Assembly (NCBI RefSeq): GCF_003710825.1
Contig: NZ_RHHQ01000008.1
Location: 186,001-250,000, forward strand
Direction of reading: 5' to 3'
Origin: Brevibacillus fluminis
GTDB taxonomy: Bacteria; Bacillota; Bacilli; Brevibacillales; Brevibacillaceae
Length of the DNA: 64,000 nucleotides
Below, in pieces: positions 7,769-16,116 of this stretch. Below the pieces are notes generated by a model. That model saw only the letters and a program-made list of their open reading frames with translations. It made no database searches and had not been told where the DNA came from. Each line of letters starts with the position of its first letter. The first letter of the stretch is position 1. Position numbers and translations under genes: made by a program.

Positions 7769-9208
7769 ATGTCATATGTACGTACGATGATCCAGGCACT
7801 TGAACCCCGAACAGCCGAACAATGCGACGTTGCCATTCCCCAGTCCTTCATACGCCAGCTATCCATCCCTGCCGATTCCGTCGTCATTCAATTCGGCTCC
7901 CAGACGCACAGGGCTCAAGTGAAAGGGAGAGAGGCAGGCCGAGTGGTTCAAATGACCCCTACACTCGCCCGTTCACTGCTTCTCCCCGGAGGTGTGCCGC
8001 TTTTGATGCGCTATGATGCTAATTCAATGCGCCTCATTTTTGGCCCCTATATCGGTGTTCTGGTTTCTGCCTATGGCAAAGACCCACAAGTTCCGTTCGG
8101 TTCCTTCACCCCGTTTTTCAATGAGCTTGTCGACATCAGTAGACAGCATGCGGGCGTCGTCAGCGTTTTTACGTTCCACGATGTCGATTGGGAAACGAAG
8201 ACCGTTCGCGGCATGATCCGGAGAAACGGCAACTGGCAACTGCGCACGCTCCCACTCCCACAAAGCATTTATAACCGTCTCGCATCACGCCAGCGCGAAC
8301 GGTCAGAAAGTGTGGAGATGATGATCAAACGCTTCCGCGAGCATGACATTGCTTTTTTTAATGAACACTTTCTCAATAAGTGGCACGTGCACAAGGCGCT
8401 CTCTTCCGTGCCAGAAGCAACCGAATTTTTGCCCAAAACCATTTGTCTGGGCGACCTGAACGATATGAAAGATATGCTAGATCAGCATCGTTTCCTTTAC
8501 GCGAAACCAGCAAACGGCAGCATGGGAAAAGGCGTCTATCGCATTCGTCGCGGACCTTCCGGCTATCAGCTAGCAAGCAGCTACTCGGCCAAAACACATA
8601 AAGACCTGCCCTCTCTTCACCGCGCCTTAAAAAAGATTGGGCAAGGCAAAAACTATTTGCTTCAACAAGGGCTGAAGCTGATCCGCAGTGGAGGTAGAAC
8701 CGCTGATTTCCGCGTTCTCGTCCAAAAAAACGGCAATGGCGAATGGGCCGTCACTTCCATGGTGGCACGGATTGGCGCGGGCAGCGTCGTTTCCAACGTA
8801 GCGCGCGGCGGCACCATGATGCAGGTAAAACAAGCGCTCGCCGTCTGCGGTCCATGGGCCACAAACATGAAGCCCTCACCTCAAACGCTGCAAAGGACGG
8901 CACTCTCTGTTGCCGAGATGCTCGAAACCTCGATGGGCGGGCAATATGCTGAATTCGGCATCGATCTAGGAGTAGATATCCACGGCCACATTTGGCTGCT
9001 GGAAGTCAACAGCAAACCCTCCAAGGCGACGACTTCCCTCAATATCCCCGAGGGCCAGGAAGAAGTGCCCAGACGAGCTCGCCCATCGGTACGCCGTTTG
9101 TATGATTACGCAAAGTTTCTGGGTGGCTTTCCTAAGATAAAACCGACACCTAAAAAACGACGAAAACCATTGGCTACCAAGTCATTGAAGAAACGCAATC
9201 GTAGGTGA
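7769..9208 (+). CDS. YheC/YheD family spore coat-associated ATP-grasp protein (paralog 1)
   Basis: A 479-residue protein of the YheC/YheD family. Residues 1-110 form the small N-terminal barrel-like region. The ATP-grasp module (about 200-430) shows the Gly-rich loop NGSMGKGVYRI, the lysine in YAKPANGS, DFRVLVQKNGNGEW, and the metal-binding GIDLGVD and LLEVNSKPSK. The last 35 residues are very basic (KKRRKPLATKSLKKRNRR). Family members associate with the spore coat and have an amide-ligase fold; substrate unknown. ATG start after GGAAGGGGATAGCC. It is first of four tandem paralogs, 6 bases before the next. Confidence 0.9.
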   Translation: MSYVRTMIQALEPRTAEQCDVAIPQSFIRQLSIPADSVVIQFGSQTHRAQVKGREAGRVVQMTPTLARSLLLPGGVPLLMRYDANSMRLIFGPYIGVLVSAYGKDPQVPFGSFTPFFNELVDISRQHAGVVSVFTFHDVDWETKTVRGMIRRNGNWQLRTLPLPQSIYNRLASRQRERSESVEMMIKRFREHDIAFFNEHFLNKWHVHKALSSVPEATEFLPKTICLGDLNDMKDMLDQHRFLYAKPANGSMGKGVYRIRRGPSGYQLASSYSAKTHKDLPSLHRALKKIGQGKNYLLQQGLKLIRSGGRTADFRVLVQKNGNGEWAVTSMVARIGAGSVVSNVARGGTMMQVKQALAVCGPWATNMKPSPQTLQRTALSVAEMLETSMGGQYAEFGIDLGVDIHGHIWLLEVNSKPSKATTSLNIPEGQEEVPRRARPSVRRLYDYAKFLGGFPKIKPTPKKRRKPLATKSLKKRNRR

Positions 9209-9214
9209 CCATTC

Positions 9215-10327
9215 ATGAAAAGTAAAATAACGAAACCAAAAGAGTGGTATAACTTAGGAATCATTGCGTATTGCAACGGGCCTACCTTTACCGAAAAAGA
9301 TTATTATCGGAACTTGACGTTAGTCGGACGCAAGGTGGGCATCCGTGTCTTTGTTTTTTCTCCGCGCCAGGTAGACTTCGATTCGCGCACAACAATCGGG
9401 TATGAATTTAAAAACGGCGTCTGGCAAACGCACACGTTCCCGCTGCCTCCGCTCATTTATGACCGATGCTTTATGGGGCCTGCTTATCGAAACTATAAAC
9501 CATTTATCGAGAAGTTGCAAAATGACCCCAAAATCATGTTCATGGGCCGTGGGCTGTCAGGAAAGTGGGAGGTTTACAAGATGCTAGAATGCCTTCCCGA
9601 GATCACCAAATGGCTTCCGGACACAAAGCCGCTCGCCATTTCTGAGATGATGGAACGCCTGAAATCCAACGAGACAGTCGTGATCAAACCGATGTCTGGA
9701 ACGCACGGTTATGGTGTCGTGCGTTTCGCAAAAGGAGGCAACGGCTATGAAGCGACAGGACGCGCTCGCCGCACCAATGTACCGTTTCGCCGTTCGTTCA
9801 AGTCGCTTGCCCAGGTGAGGCAGTTTGTCACAAGCTTCACGGCAGGCCTCAACTTTATCATTCAGCCTTACCTGTCACTATCTACTCGAAACGGTGTTCC
9901 GTTCGACGTTCGGGTGCTGGTGCAAAAAAACGGGTCTGGCGAATGGCAAACGACCGGAAAAGCGGTTCGGCTCGGCAACAAGGAAAGCATCACCTCCAAC
10001 TTGCATGGAGGCGGGCATGCCGCCCCGTTATCCAGCTTTCTTGCCGCTAATTTCTCATCTTCCCAGACAGCCATGATCGAAACGGAAATCAACGCTCTCG
10101 TTTCTGTCTTGCCCCCTGCTCTGGAAAAACACCATGGCTCATTGTTTGAGTTAGGAATCGATATCGGTGTCGATCAACAAGGCAGGGTATGGCTGATCGA
10201 GGTCAACAGCAGACCGGGTCGCGCCGTATTTCGCATGATCGACGACAGCACCGCTCGGCTTCGTGCTGTGACCCAGCCCATTTCGTATGCCAACTATCTT
10301 ATGAAAGAGCGTGTAGGAGGTTACTAA
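9215..10327 (+). CDS. YheC/YheD family ATP-grasp protein (paralog 2)
   Basis: A 370-residue paralog lacking the N-terminal barrel-like region of its neighbours; it begins directly at the LGIIAYCNGPTFTEKDYYRN segment. ATP-grasp signatures are complete: VIKPMSGTHGYGVVRF, FDVRVLVQKNGSGEW, GIDIGVDQQG and LIEVNSRPGR. ATG start with AGGTGA 7 bases upstream. It is translated in the same frame block as paralogs 1 and 3, with gaps of 6 and 2 bases, so these three are almost certainly cotranscribed. Confidence 0.9.
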   Translation: MKSKITKPKEWYNLGIIAYCNGPTFTEKDYYRNLTLVGRKVGIRVFVFSPRQVDFDSRTTIGYEFKNGVWQTHTFPLPPLIYDRCFMGPAYRNYKPFIEKLQNDPKIMFMGRGLSGKWEVYKMLECLPEITKWLPDTKPLAISEMMERLKSNETVVIKPMSGTHGYGVVRFAKGGNGYEATGRARRTNVPFRRSFKSLAQVRQFVTSFTAGLNFIIQPYLSLSTRNGVPFDVRVLVQKNGSGEWQTTGKAVRLGNKESITSNLHGGGHAAPLSSFLAANFSSSQTAMIETEINALVSVLPPALEKHHGSLFELGIDIGVDQQGRVWLIEVNSRPGRAVFRMIDDSTARLRAVTQPISYANYLMKERVGGY

Positions 10328-10329
10328 GC

Positions 10330-11706
10330 ATGGATTCAATCACCGTGCGGCTGCGCTTTCTCTCCTATCCCCAATTGGCAGGGATTGTCTTGCCGCCTTC
10401 GATTTGCCAGCAATTACAGCTCCGTCCTCGTCAGCAAATCACCTTATCACTTGGAAAACGCGAGACGATGGCAACGGTATTCCAGGACAAAAAAGCAGGA
10501 GAAAACAGCAACGTCGTCAAATTGACCAGCTCCCTTAAAGAAGAGCTTGGTGTCCCCCATGGCGGACTGATTCACCTGAAGCGCGACGGCGACACATTAC
10601 GCATCGGTCCAGCCATCGGGATCGTCACAACTGGCGTGCAAAACAACGCCATCAAACCGATCGGGCCGCGCAGCTCATTTTTCCACAAATTGCTGCTAGC
10701 CCAGAAAGGAAAAGGCGTCTTTTACTTTATCTTCTCTCCAGCTGACGTCAATTGGGAACGAAACACGGTTTCCGCATGGTTTCTACGTCCCAAGAAGCAA
10801 GGCGGCTACGAATGGAAAAAGCTTTTGACCGCACTGCCTGATGTGGTATATGACCGCATTCCTTCGCGTGGGGCCGAGAAGCTGCCGCATGTGCAGCAGT
10901 TTAAGTTGCGCTTAGCCAACTTGAGCAACCTGCCTATGTTCAACCAAGGCTTTTTCAATAAATGGGGAGTCCATCAGCTGCTTTACCCCAATCCCGAGGT
11001 CAACGAGCATATACCGGAGACGTACACGACGCCGAGTCTGCAGCTGATGCGCACGATGCTGCGTCAGTACCCGATCGTCTATTTGAAGCCGAAAAACGGA
11101 AGCCTTGGGTACGGCATCATCAAGGTAACCCGGGCCACGGGAGGCTACGATGTCTCCTACCACAACGGCAGCGGCAATGTGAAGCGCCACTTCAAATCGA
11201 TCTCGGCGCTGTTCCAGCACATCTTCCGCACGCGTCGCCAAAGTGCTTACCTGATCCAGCAAGGAATCAATTTGTGCACGTACCAAAACCGCCCGTTTGA
11301 TTTCCGCGTTCACCTGCACAAAAACCAGGAGAACGAGTGGGTCGTATCCTGCATGGCCGCCAAAGTCGCCGGGGCCGGCAGCGTCACCACCCACGTGCGA
11401 ACCGGAGGGATGGTCATCCCCGGTGAAGAATTGCTCAGCCATCTGTTCCGGAAACAAAAAAGCCTGATTGAGGAGCGTATCCGTGAGGCCTCCATCCGTC
11501 TGGCTTCCGCCATTGAAGACGCCAAGGGCGTCTATTTAGGTGAACTGGGACTTGATATGGGCATTGATTTGCAAGGAAATGTCTGGATGTTTGAGGCGAA
11601 TTCCAAACCAGGTCGGTCCATCTTCAAGCACGCCAGGTTGAAGGAAGCCGATGCCGTCTCCCGCAATTTGATTGTCGACTACAGCCGCTATCTGGCCAAC
11701 TTTTAA
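10330..11706 (+). CDS. YheC/YheD family ATP-grasp protein (paralog 3)
   Basis: A 458-residue paralog with the full-length layout: N-terminal region (ITVRLRFLSYPQLAGIVLPP, 1-110) and ATP-grasp module (VYLKPKNGSLGYGIIKV, FDFRVHLHKNQENEW, GLDMGIDLQG, MFEANSKPGR). The frame is open further upstream, but ATG 10330 follows AGGAGG by 9 bases and two bases after the previous stop, so it is the start. The catalytic VQKNGxGEW stretch of its paralogs is LHKNQENEW here, a divergence that could alter substrate use. Confidence 0.9.
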   Translation: MDSITVRLRFLSYPQLAGIVLPPSICQQLQLRPRQQITLSLGKRETMATVFQDKKAGENSNVVKLTSSLKEELGVPHGGLIHLKRDGDTLRIGPAIGIVTTGVQNNAIKPIGPRSSFFHKLLLAQKGKGVFYFIFSPADVNWERNTVSAWFLRPKKQGGYEWKKLLTALPDVVYDRIPSRGAEKLPHVQQFKLRLANLSNLPMFNQGFFNKWGVHQLLYPNPEVNEHIPETYTTPSLQLMRTMLRQYPIVYLKPKNGSLGYGIIKVTRATGGYDVSYHNGSGNVKRHFKSISALFQHIFRTRRQSAYLIQQGINLCTYQNRPFDFRVHLHKNQENEWVVSCMAAKVAGAGSVTTHVRTGGMVIPGEELLSHLFRKQKSLIEERIREASIRLASAIEDAKGVYLGELGLDMGIDLQGNVWMFEANSKPGRSIFKHARLKEADAVSRNLIVDYSRYLANF

Positions 11707-11744
11707 GCCCGCCATGAAGTGTCGAGCTGGAAGGAGGAATCCCC

Positions 11745-13055
11745 ATGTCCCAAATAAACTCCGGTTGGCTGACTATTCTTCCCTCGGGCAGATGGTATCT
11801 GCAAGACACGCGGCTGAAACCTTATCGGCGAAACGGTAAGCGAATCATGCTTAACCTGGGTCCGTGCAATGTTCACAAGCCGTTGTTCATCGGCCTTCCG
11901 GCGCAGGCACCCGGTCGCATTCGCACGCGTATCCGATGGAAGTGGTCAAACGATAACATCAAGATGGGTCCGCTGATCGGCATCTTGACCGTCGGTTACG
12001 GGTCAACGTTCCGGGGCAATCGGGAAAATTTTAAAGACATTTTTCTCGCTGGTAAAAAGCTGGGTGCCTTGGTTTATGTGTTTACACCTGCAAGCATCGA
12101 CTGGGAAAAAAACTGTGTCCGTGGTTTCGTATATGATGAAAAGCAGGGGGTCTGGGCAGAGTCTGAATTTCCCTTTCCACACGTTGTCTACAACCGTGTG
12201 CCTACACGCAAGGAAGAAATGAAGGAAGAAGTTAGCTCTGCCCTGACGAAAATTTCGTCAATGCCGGGGGTTACCCTTTTCAACATGCATTTCTTCAACA
12301 AGCAGGCGCTCTTCGCTACACTCGGGCGCTTGGAGCAAACCCATCATTTCTTGCCGGAAACGCGCAAGCTCGATACGCTGACTCGCTTGCGTTCATTCTG
12401 CTCCCGCTATCCCTTGGTCTATCTGAAGCCGGTGACGGGCAAAGCCGGTAAAGGCATCATGCGCCTCGAGCAAATCAACAACCGCTGGCAGCTGCGCCGC
12501 GTCTACGCCCGCACGTCCATCACCAAGCACTTCGCTTCCATCGATGCTGTCTGGGAGCACATCGAACAGACTGTGAAGAAGAAAAAATATATCATCCAGC
12601 AAGGAATTAACTTGGCCCGGTATAAAGGAAGGCCGTTTGACATACGGGTTCTGGTGCAGAAGAATGGCAATGGTGAATGGGGAATTACGGGCATCGGCAT
12701 CCGTCAAGCGGGGGCACACAGCATCACCACGCATGTGCCACGCGGTGGCAGCATCCAATCACCTGCACGGGTGTTCAACCATCTGTACGGTGAAAGGGCT
12801 GTCAGCATCTTCGCCAAAATCGAGGATGCGGCCATGATCGTGGCCCGTTCACTCGCTGACGAGATCAACTGCCTTGCAGAAATGTCCATGGACCTCGGGC
12901 TCACGACGGACGGCATGCTCTGGTTCTTCGAGGCCAATGCCAAGCCGGAGAAATTCGATGAGCCGGCGATCCGCCAATCCTCACTCAAAACCTTGATCCA
13001 ATACGCGCAGCATGTTTCCAGCTTGCATCCGAAACTAAATATACAAGTCGGGTAA
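11745..13055 (+). CDS. YheC/YheD family ATP-grasp protein (paralog 4)
   Basis: A 436-residue paralog. ATP-grasp motifs: VYLKPVTGKAGKGIMRL, FDIRVLVQKNGNGEW, SMDLGLTTDG and FFEANAKPEK. The usual GIDxGVD metal-site stretch is relaxed to SMDLGLT. ATG start preceded by GGAAGGAGG. A 38-base gap separates it from paralog 3, and a terminator overlaps its stop codon, closing the four-gene unit. Confidence 0.9.
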   Translation: MSQINSGWLTILPSGRWYLQDTRLKPYRRNGKRIMLNLGPCNVHKPLFIGLPAQAPGRIRTRIRWKWSNDNIKMGPLIGILTVGYGSTFRGNRENFKDIFLAGKKLGALVYVFTPASIDWEKNCVRGFVYDEKQGVWAESEFPFPHVVYNRVPTRKEEMKEEVSSALTKISSMPGVTLFNMHFFNKQALFATLGRLEQTHHFLPETRKLDTLTRLRSFCSRYPLVYLKPVTGKAGKGIMRLEQINNRWQLRRVYARTSITKHFASIDAVWEHIEQTVKKKKYIIQQGINLARYKGRPFDIRVLVQKNGNGEWGITGIGIRQAGAHSITTHVPRGGSIQSPARVFNHLYGERAVSIFAKIEDAAMIVARSLADEINCLAEMSMDLGLTTDGMLWFFEANAKPEKFDEPAIRQSSLKTLIQYAQHVSSLHPKLNIQVG

Positions 13056-13072
13056 CGAAAGTTCCCGGCTTG
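13044..13072 (+). terminator. Terminator of the yheC/yheD cluster
   Basis: CAAG-CGGG-AAC pairs with GTT-CCCG-CTTG around a GAAA loop, followed by a T-rich stretch. The hairpin includes the stop codon region of paralog 4. Confidence 0.8.
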
Positions 13073-13131
13073 TTTGTTCTTGTCAGTTAAATGAGAAAGT
13101 TACTTTTTTTGGTATCCGTGCATGGATAAGG

Positions 13132-13162
13132 CACCTCCTGCGCACAATTAAGTCAGGAGGTG
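13132..13162 (+). promoter_or_regulatory. Hairpin that sequesters the Shine-Dalgarno of the repeat-protein gene
   Basis: CACCTCCTG (13132-13140) is the exact complement of CAGGAGGTG (13154-13162), which contains the ribosome-binding site of the gene starting at 13170. The 9-bp GC-rich stem with a 13-base loop would block ribosome access. Whether it acts as a switch (temperature, protein or stage) is unknown. Confidence 0.6.
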
Positions 13163-13169
13163 GACATCC

Positions 13170-13859
13170 ATGAATTATCAAAATCAAAGTCCCTTTGCAC
13201 AATCTCAAATGTCCTATCAGCCAGTATCTGCATTAGGTAGCGCAAACGCCATTTTCCAACCGGGTTTTGCTGGCACGAATGTGCAAGAAGTGCGTCATTT
13301 GAACAGCAGTTACGCTGCTCCTGCGCTTTCCACTGGTTACACCGCTACATACGGAACAGGGCTCTCCAACAACATCGGAATCGGTACTCCGGTTCAAGCG
13401 ATCTTCCAGCCTGGCTTCGCGAACACGAATGTTCAAGAAGTGCGCCACTTGAATCAAGGCGGCTATCTGCAACAGCAAGGTCTCGGTGCGTATGGTACCG
13501 GTATGCAAGCTGGTATGCAAACAGGCATGCAAGCTGGTATGCAAGCACCTTCTTTCCCTGCGACTGCCCAAGCGATCTTCCAGCCTGGATTTGCTGGCAC
13601 CAATGTCAATGATGTGCGCGCTCGCAATGCGGGCGGCAACTACATCGGCCAAAACGCTTACACAGCGCTTCATGCCATTCCATCCCAAGGCATGCACACC
13701 CAAGCGTACATTCCAGTGCAGTCCTATGGACATACGGCACAATCTGTATTCCAACCAGGATTCGCGGGTACTAACGTGGCTGAAGTGCACCAAGATTACG
13801 CACTGGCCCAAAACACCCAACCACAACCGCAACCATACGTGCCATACCGCACATTCTAA
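13170..13859 (+). CDS. Repeat protein with four AIFQPGFAGTNV motifs
   Basis: I do not recognise a named family. The 229-residue protein has no signal peptide or membrane segment and few charged residues; it is rich in Gln, Ala, Gly, Tyr and Asn. A motif AIFQPGFAGTNVQEVRHLN recurs at about residues 27, 77, 135 and 192 with small changes (SVFQPGF in the last), spaced 50-58 apart. A GMQA/GMQT run lies at 111-125, and the end is QPQPQPYVPYRTF. Composition and repeats resemble structural coat-type proteins. It directly follows the ATP-grasp cluster and has its own terminator. A coat role is inferred from place only. Confidence 0.75.
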   Translation: MNYQNQSPFAQSQMSYQPVSALGSANAIFQPGFAGTNVQEVRHLNSSYAAPALSTGYTATYGTGLSNNIGIGTPVQAIFQPGFANTNVQEVRHLNQGGYLQQQGLGAYGTGMQAGMQTGMQAGMQAPSFPATAQAIFQPGFAGTNVNDVRARNAGGNYIGQNAYTALHAIPSQGMHTQAYIPVQSYGHTAQSVFQPGFAGTNVAEVHQDYALAQNTQPQPQPYVPYRTF

Positions 13860-13934
13860 TTTTGCTTCCAGTATGGGAGCGAGGGGTCAGTCATTGTCTG
13901 CCAAATGTGCGGCTACTGACTTGGTTTCCAAAAA

Positions 13935-13960
13935 CAAAACCGCCTTTCGGGGCGGTTTTG
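13935..13960 (+). terminator. Terminator of the repeat-protein gene
   Basis: CAAAACCGCC / GGCGGTTTTG perfect 10-bp stem with a 6-base loop and a T-rich arm. Confidence 0.85.
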
Positions 13961-13980
13961 GCTGTTTATGAGGTGATTGG

Positions 13981-14400
13981 ATGCGAACATACGGCAATTA
14001 TGAAAAATTGTACAAGGAGCTCAGCCGCTATGGCGCTTCCCATGCGACTGTGAGCAACGTGAGGGACCTTTCCGACATTCACGCGATCTGGGCATTTTAC
14101 GACAAACTGCCAGCTGAAGACTTGCGGCTGATTTATGCCGCCATCAAAAAAACGGAAGTGCAGCTGGGCTACATTCCGCTTTGCTTTACATCGGTTCCTT
14201 TTATTTTTCTGGTCTTCTCAAGCAAGCTGGCCAACTTGCTGGAGGAAAGCATCCCGGCGCTTCTTTGCGTCATCACGATTTTATGCGTGGTTGCCCTCTA
14301 TTTGATTCATCGCCATTTTACATCCAAGGCGCAAAATGCGCTTCACCTGCACATCGTCGAACAAGTCTTGGCGCGCAAACAAAACAACCCATCAGGATGA
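13981..14400 (+). CDS. Hypothetical membrane protein with two transmembrane segments
   Basis: A 139-residue protein without a recognised family. Residues 1-60 are soluble and charged (NYEKLYKELSRYGASH, ending before KKTEVQLG). Two hydrophobic segments follow: LGYIPLCFTSVPFIFLVFSS (about 61-80) and IPALLCVITILCVVALYLIH (about 90-109), then a short basic tail. ATG start with GAGGTGATTGG. Its end overlaps the convergent gene below by 9 bases. Confidence 0.65.
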   Translation: MRTYGNYEKLYKELSRYGASHATVSNVRDLSDIHAIWAFYDKLPAEDLRLIYAAIKKTEVQLGYIPLCFTSVPFIFLVFSSKLANLLEESIPALLCVITILCVVALYLIHRHFTSKAQNALHLHIVEQVLARKQNNPSG

Positions 14401-14934
14401 GGACGGCCGCTGGTCCATGATCGCGTCATATAATCGCTTTAGCGACTGCACGCTTTGCTCATCTACCGAATAGGGAGTTCCGTCAAACCAATAGCGGTCG
14501 TCCGTCACGCATGCCATCTCCTCTCCGCATCGGACAAATTGCTCGGTAACACAGCTCTCCGTATTATCGACAATCTTTCGGATGCGCAGATGAAGCTCAA
14601 GATCATCATGAAACCGTTTGCGGATTTCCCCAAACGCTTCCTTTTGATCAGATTCTGCGAGCCGGTATAAGGCAAGATCGATCTGTAGCCAGCAAGTAAG
14701 GTAAAAATGAAATTCCTGAAAAAGAATGATCAGCTCGCTGACCAGACGCTCGCTTACACCGCTAGCCAGCATCTCTTCTCTCGCCAGCTCCACATCCCGC
14801 TTCTTCTCCTGAATGAACGGATAATGCTCGATCGCCGCCCGGGCAAACTTGCGAACCACCTGAAGCAGCATATCCGGCGTGCGCCGCGGAAGCCCTTGAT
14901 AGCGATTGGCGATGTCTCGAACCATATGCTCCAT
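14392..14934 (-). CDS. Hypothetical cytoplasmic protein downstream of HD-GYP gene
   Basis: A 180-residue helical, charged protein with no signal peptide or membrane segment and no family I can name. A leading LPRRTPDMLLQVVRKFARAA segment is followed by long amphipathic helices and several Cys (CWLQ, ESCVTEQFVRCGEEMACV). It starts 5 bases after the HD-GYP gene and is the last gene of the kinase/HD-GYP operon, so it may act with that signalling pair; inference only. Confidence 0.65.
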   Translation of the reverse strand: MEHMVRDIANRYQGLPRRTPDMLLQVVRKFARAAIEHYPFIQEKKRDVELAREEMLASGVSERLVSELIILFQEFHFYLTCWLQIDLALYRLAESDQKEAFGEIRKRFHDDLELHLRIRKIVDNTESCVTEQFVRCGEEMACVTDDRYWFDGTPYSVDEQSVQSLKRLYDAIMDQRPSSS

Positions 14935-14939
14935 CCCCT

Positions 14940-16097
14940 TTACCCTTCCAGAACTTCATCTCGATAGGCTTCCTTGATCGCGAGGAATTCATCCGTGTGA
15001 TCCAAAAGCAGATCAACAAGCACCGGATCAAAATGTTCGCCACGCTCCTGTTTAAACAGGTCGATGACACGGTCAAAATCCCAAGCCCGCTTGTAGACCC
15101 GATCGCTTGCTAGGGCATCCAGCACGTCGGCTACCGCCGTGATCCGCCCATACAAGTGAATCTGCTCGCCACTGAGCCCTTGAGGGTATCCTTTCCCGTT
15201 CCATTTTTCATGGTGCTGATAGGCAATGATAGCCGCGGCTTTCAAGATGCGCCGGTTTGAATTTTTCAGCAAACGATATCCGATGTATGTATGAGTTTTC
15301 ATGATTTCGAATTCTTCTTCGGTTAGTTTGCCAGGTTTTTTTAAGATCTCGTCGGGAATGGCCACTTTCCCGATATCATGCATGGGTGAAGCCATTTTGA
15401 TCAATTCGGCTTCCTCAGGGCTCATCCCATACAAGTTGGCCAACAAAAACGAATACTCGGCTACCCGCTTCACATGGTTGCCGGTTTCTTTGGAGCGGCT
15501 TTCTCCAATCTCACCCATGCGGAAAATGATTTCCTTTTGGGTTTCCTCGATCTCCTGATACAAGAGCGCAGATTCCAGCGACTTGCCGGAATATGCAGAG
15601 GCAAGCGTCAGGTATTCCAAATCTTTCTCCGAAAAGACCTGGGCTTCCGTCATCTTGTTGATCGCCTGATAAGCGCCAATGATCCTGCCCTCATTGTCGC
15701 GGATCGGCGTTACCAAAACCGCCTTCGTTCGATAGCCTGTCTGCTTGTCTACCGTCTGGTTGAATCGCCTGTCGCCGTATGCATCCTCGATAATGATAGG
15801 CTCGCCACTCTGAATGGCGCTGCCCACCAATCCGCTGTCAGCCGGAATCCGAATTTCCTTGACGCCATGTGCCACTCGCGTCCACAGCTGATGGTTGCTT
15901 TCATCCAGCAACCATAATGTGCATCTGTCTGCAACAATCAGTTCTCGCCCCATATCAGCCATCAGCATAAGCAAACGGTCGAGGCATTTTTCATTGGCGA
16001 TCTTAGCCGTGTATGTAAAGATGATTTTCAGCAATTCTTCCGGTTGTAAATCTTCACGCATTCTGGGTGCTATCACCAAGTCCCCGTCGCCCTCCAC
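14940..16097 (-). CDS. GAF / HD-GYP domain phosphodiesterase
   Basis: A 385-residue cytoplasmic signalling enzyme. A GAF domain (about 25-185: DRCTLWLLDESNHQLWTRVA, SGLVGSAIQSGEP, GAYQAINK) precedes an HD-GYP domain (about 200-375) with HD in SPMHDIGKVAIPD, HHEKWNGKGYPQGLSG and DVLDALASDRVYK. HD-GYP domains hydrolyse cyclic di-GMP; the catalytic HD and GYP signatures are intact, so activity is likely. The GAF domain probably receives a small-molecule or redox signal. It starts 19 bases after the kinase gene and is likely cotranscribed with it. Confidence 0.9.
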   Translation of the reverse strand: MEGDGDLVIAPRMREDLQPEELLKIIFTYTAKIANEKCLDRLLMLMADMGRELIVADRCTLWLLDESNHQLWTRVAHGVKEIRIPADSGLVGSAIQSGEPIIIEDAYGDRRFNQTVDKQTGYRTKAVLVTPIRDNEGRIIGAYQAINKMTEAQVFSEKDLEYLTLASAYSGKSLESALLYQEIEETQKEIIFRMGEIGESRSKETGNHVKRVAEYSFLLANLYGMSPEEAELIKMASPMHDIGKVAIPDEILKKPGKLTEEEFEIMKTHTYIGYRLLKNSNRRILKAAAIIAYQHHEKWNGKGYPQGLSGEQIHLYGRITAVADVLDALASDRVYKRAWDFDRVIDLFKQERGEHFDPVLVDLLLDHTDEFLAIKEAYRDEVLEG

Positions 16098-16116
16098 ACC
16101 GAGTCACTCGCTTTCC

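Noticed and set aside
13233..13832. 199-residue minus-strand open frame
   Set aside because: Antisense of the repeat-protein gene, produced by its repeat structure.
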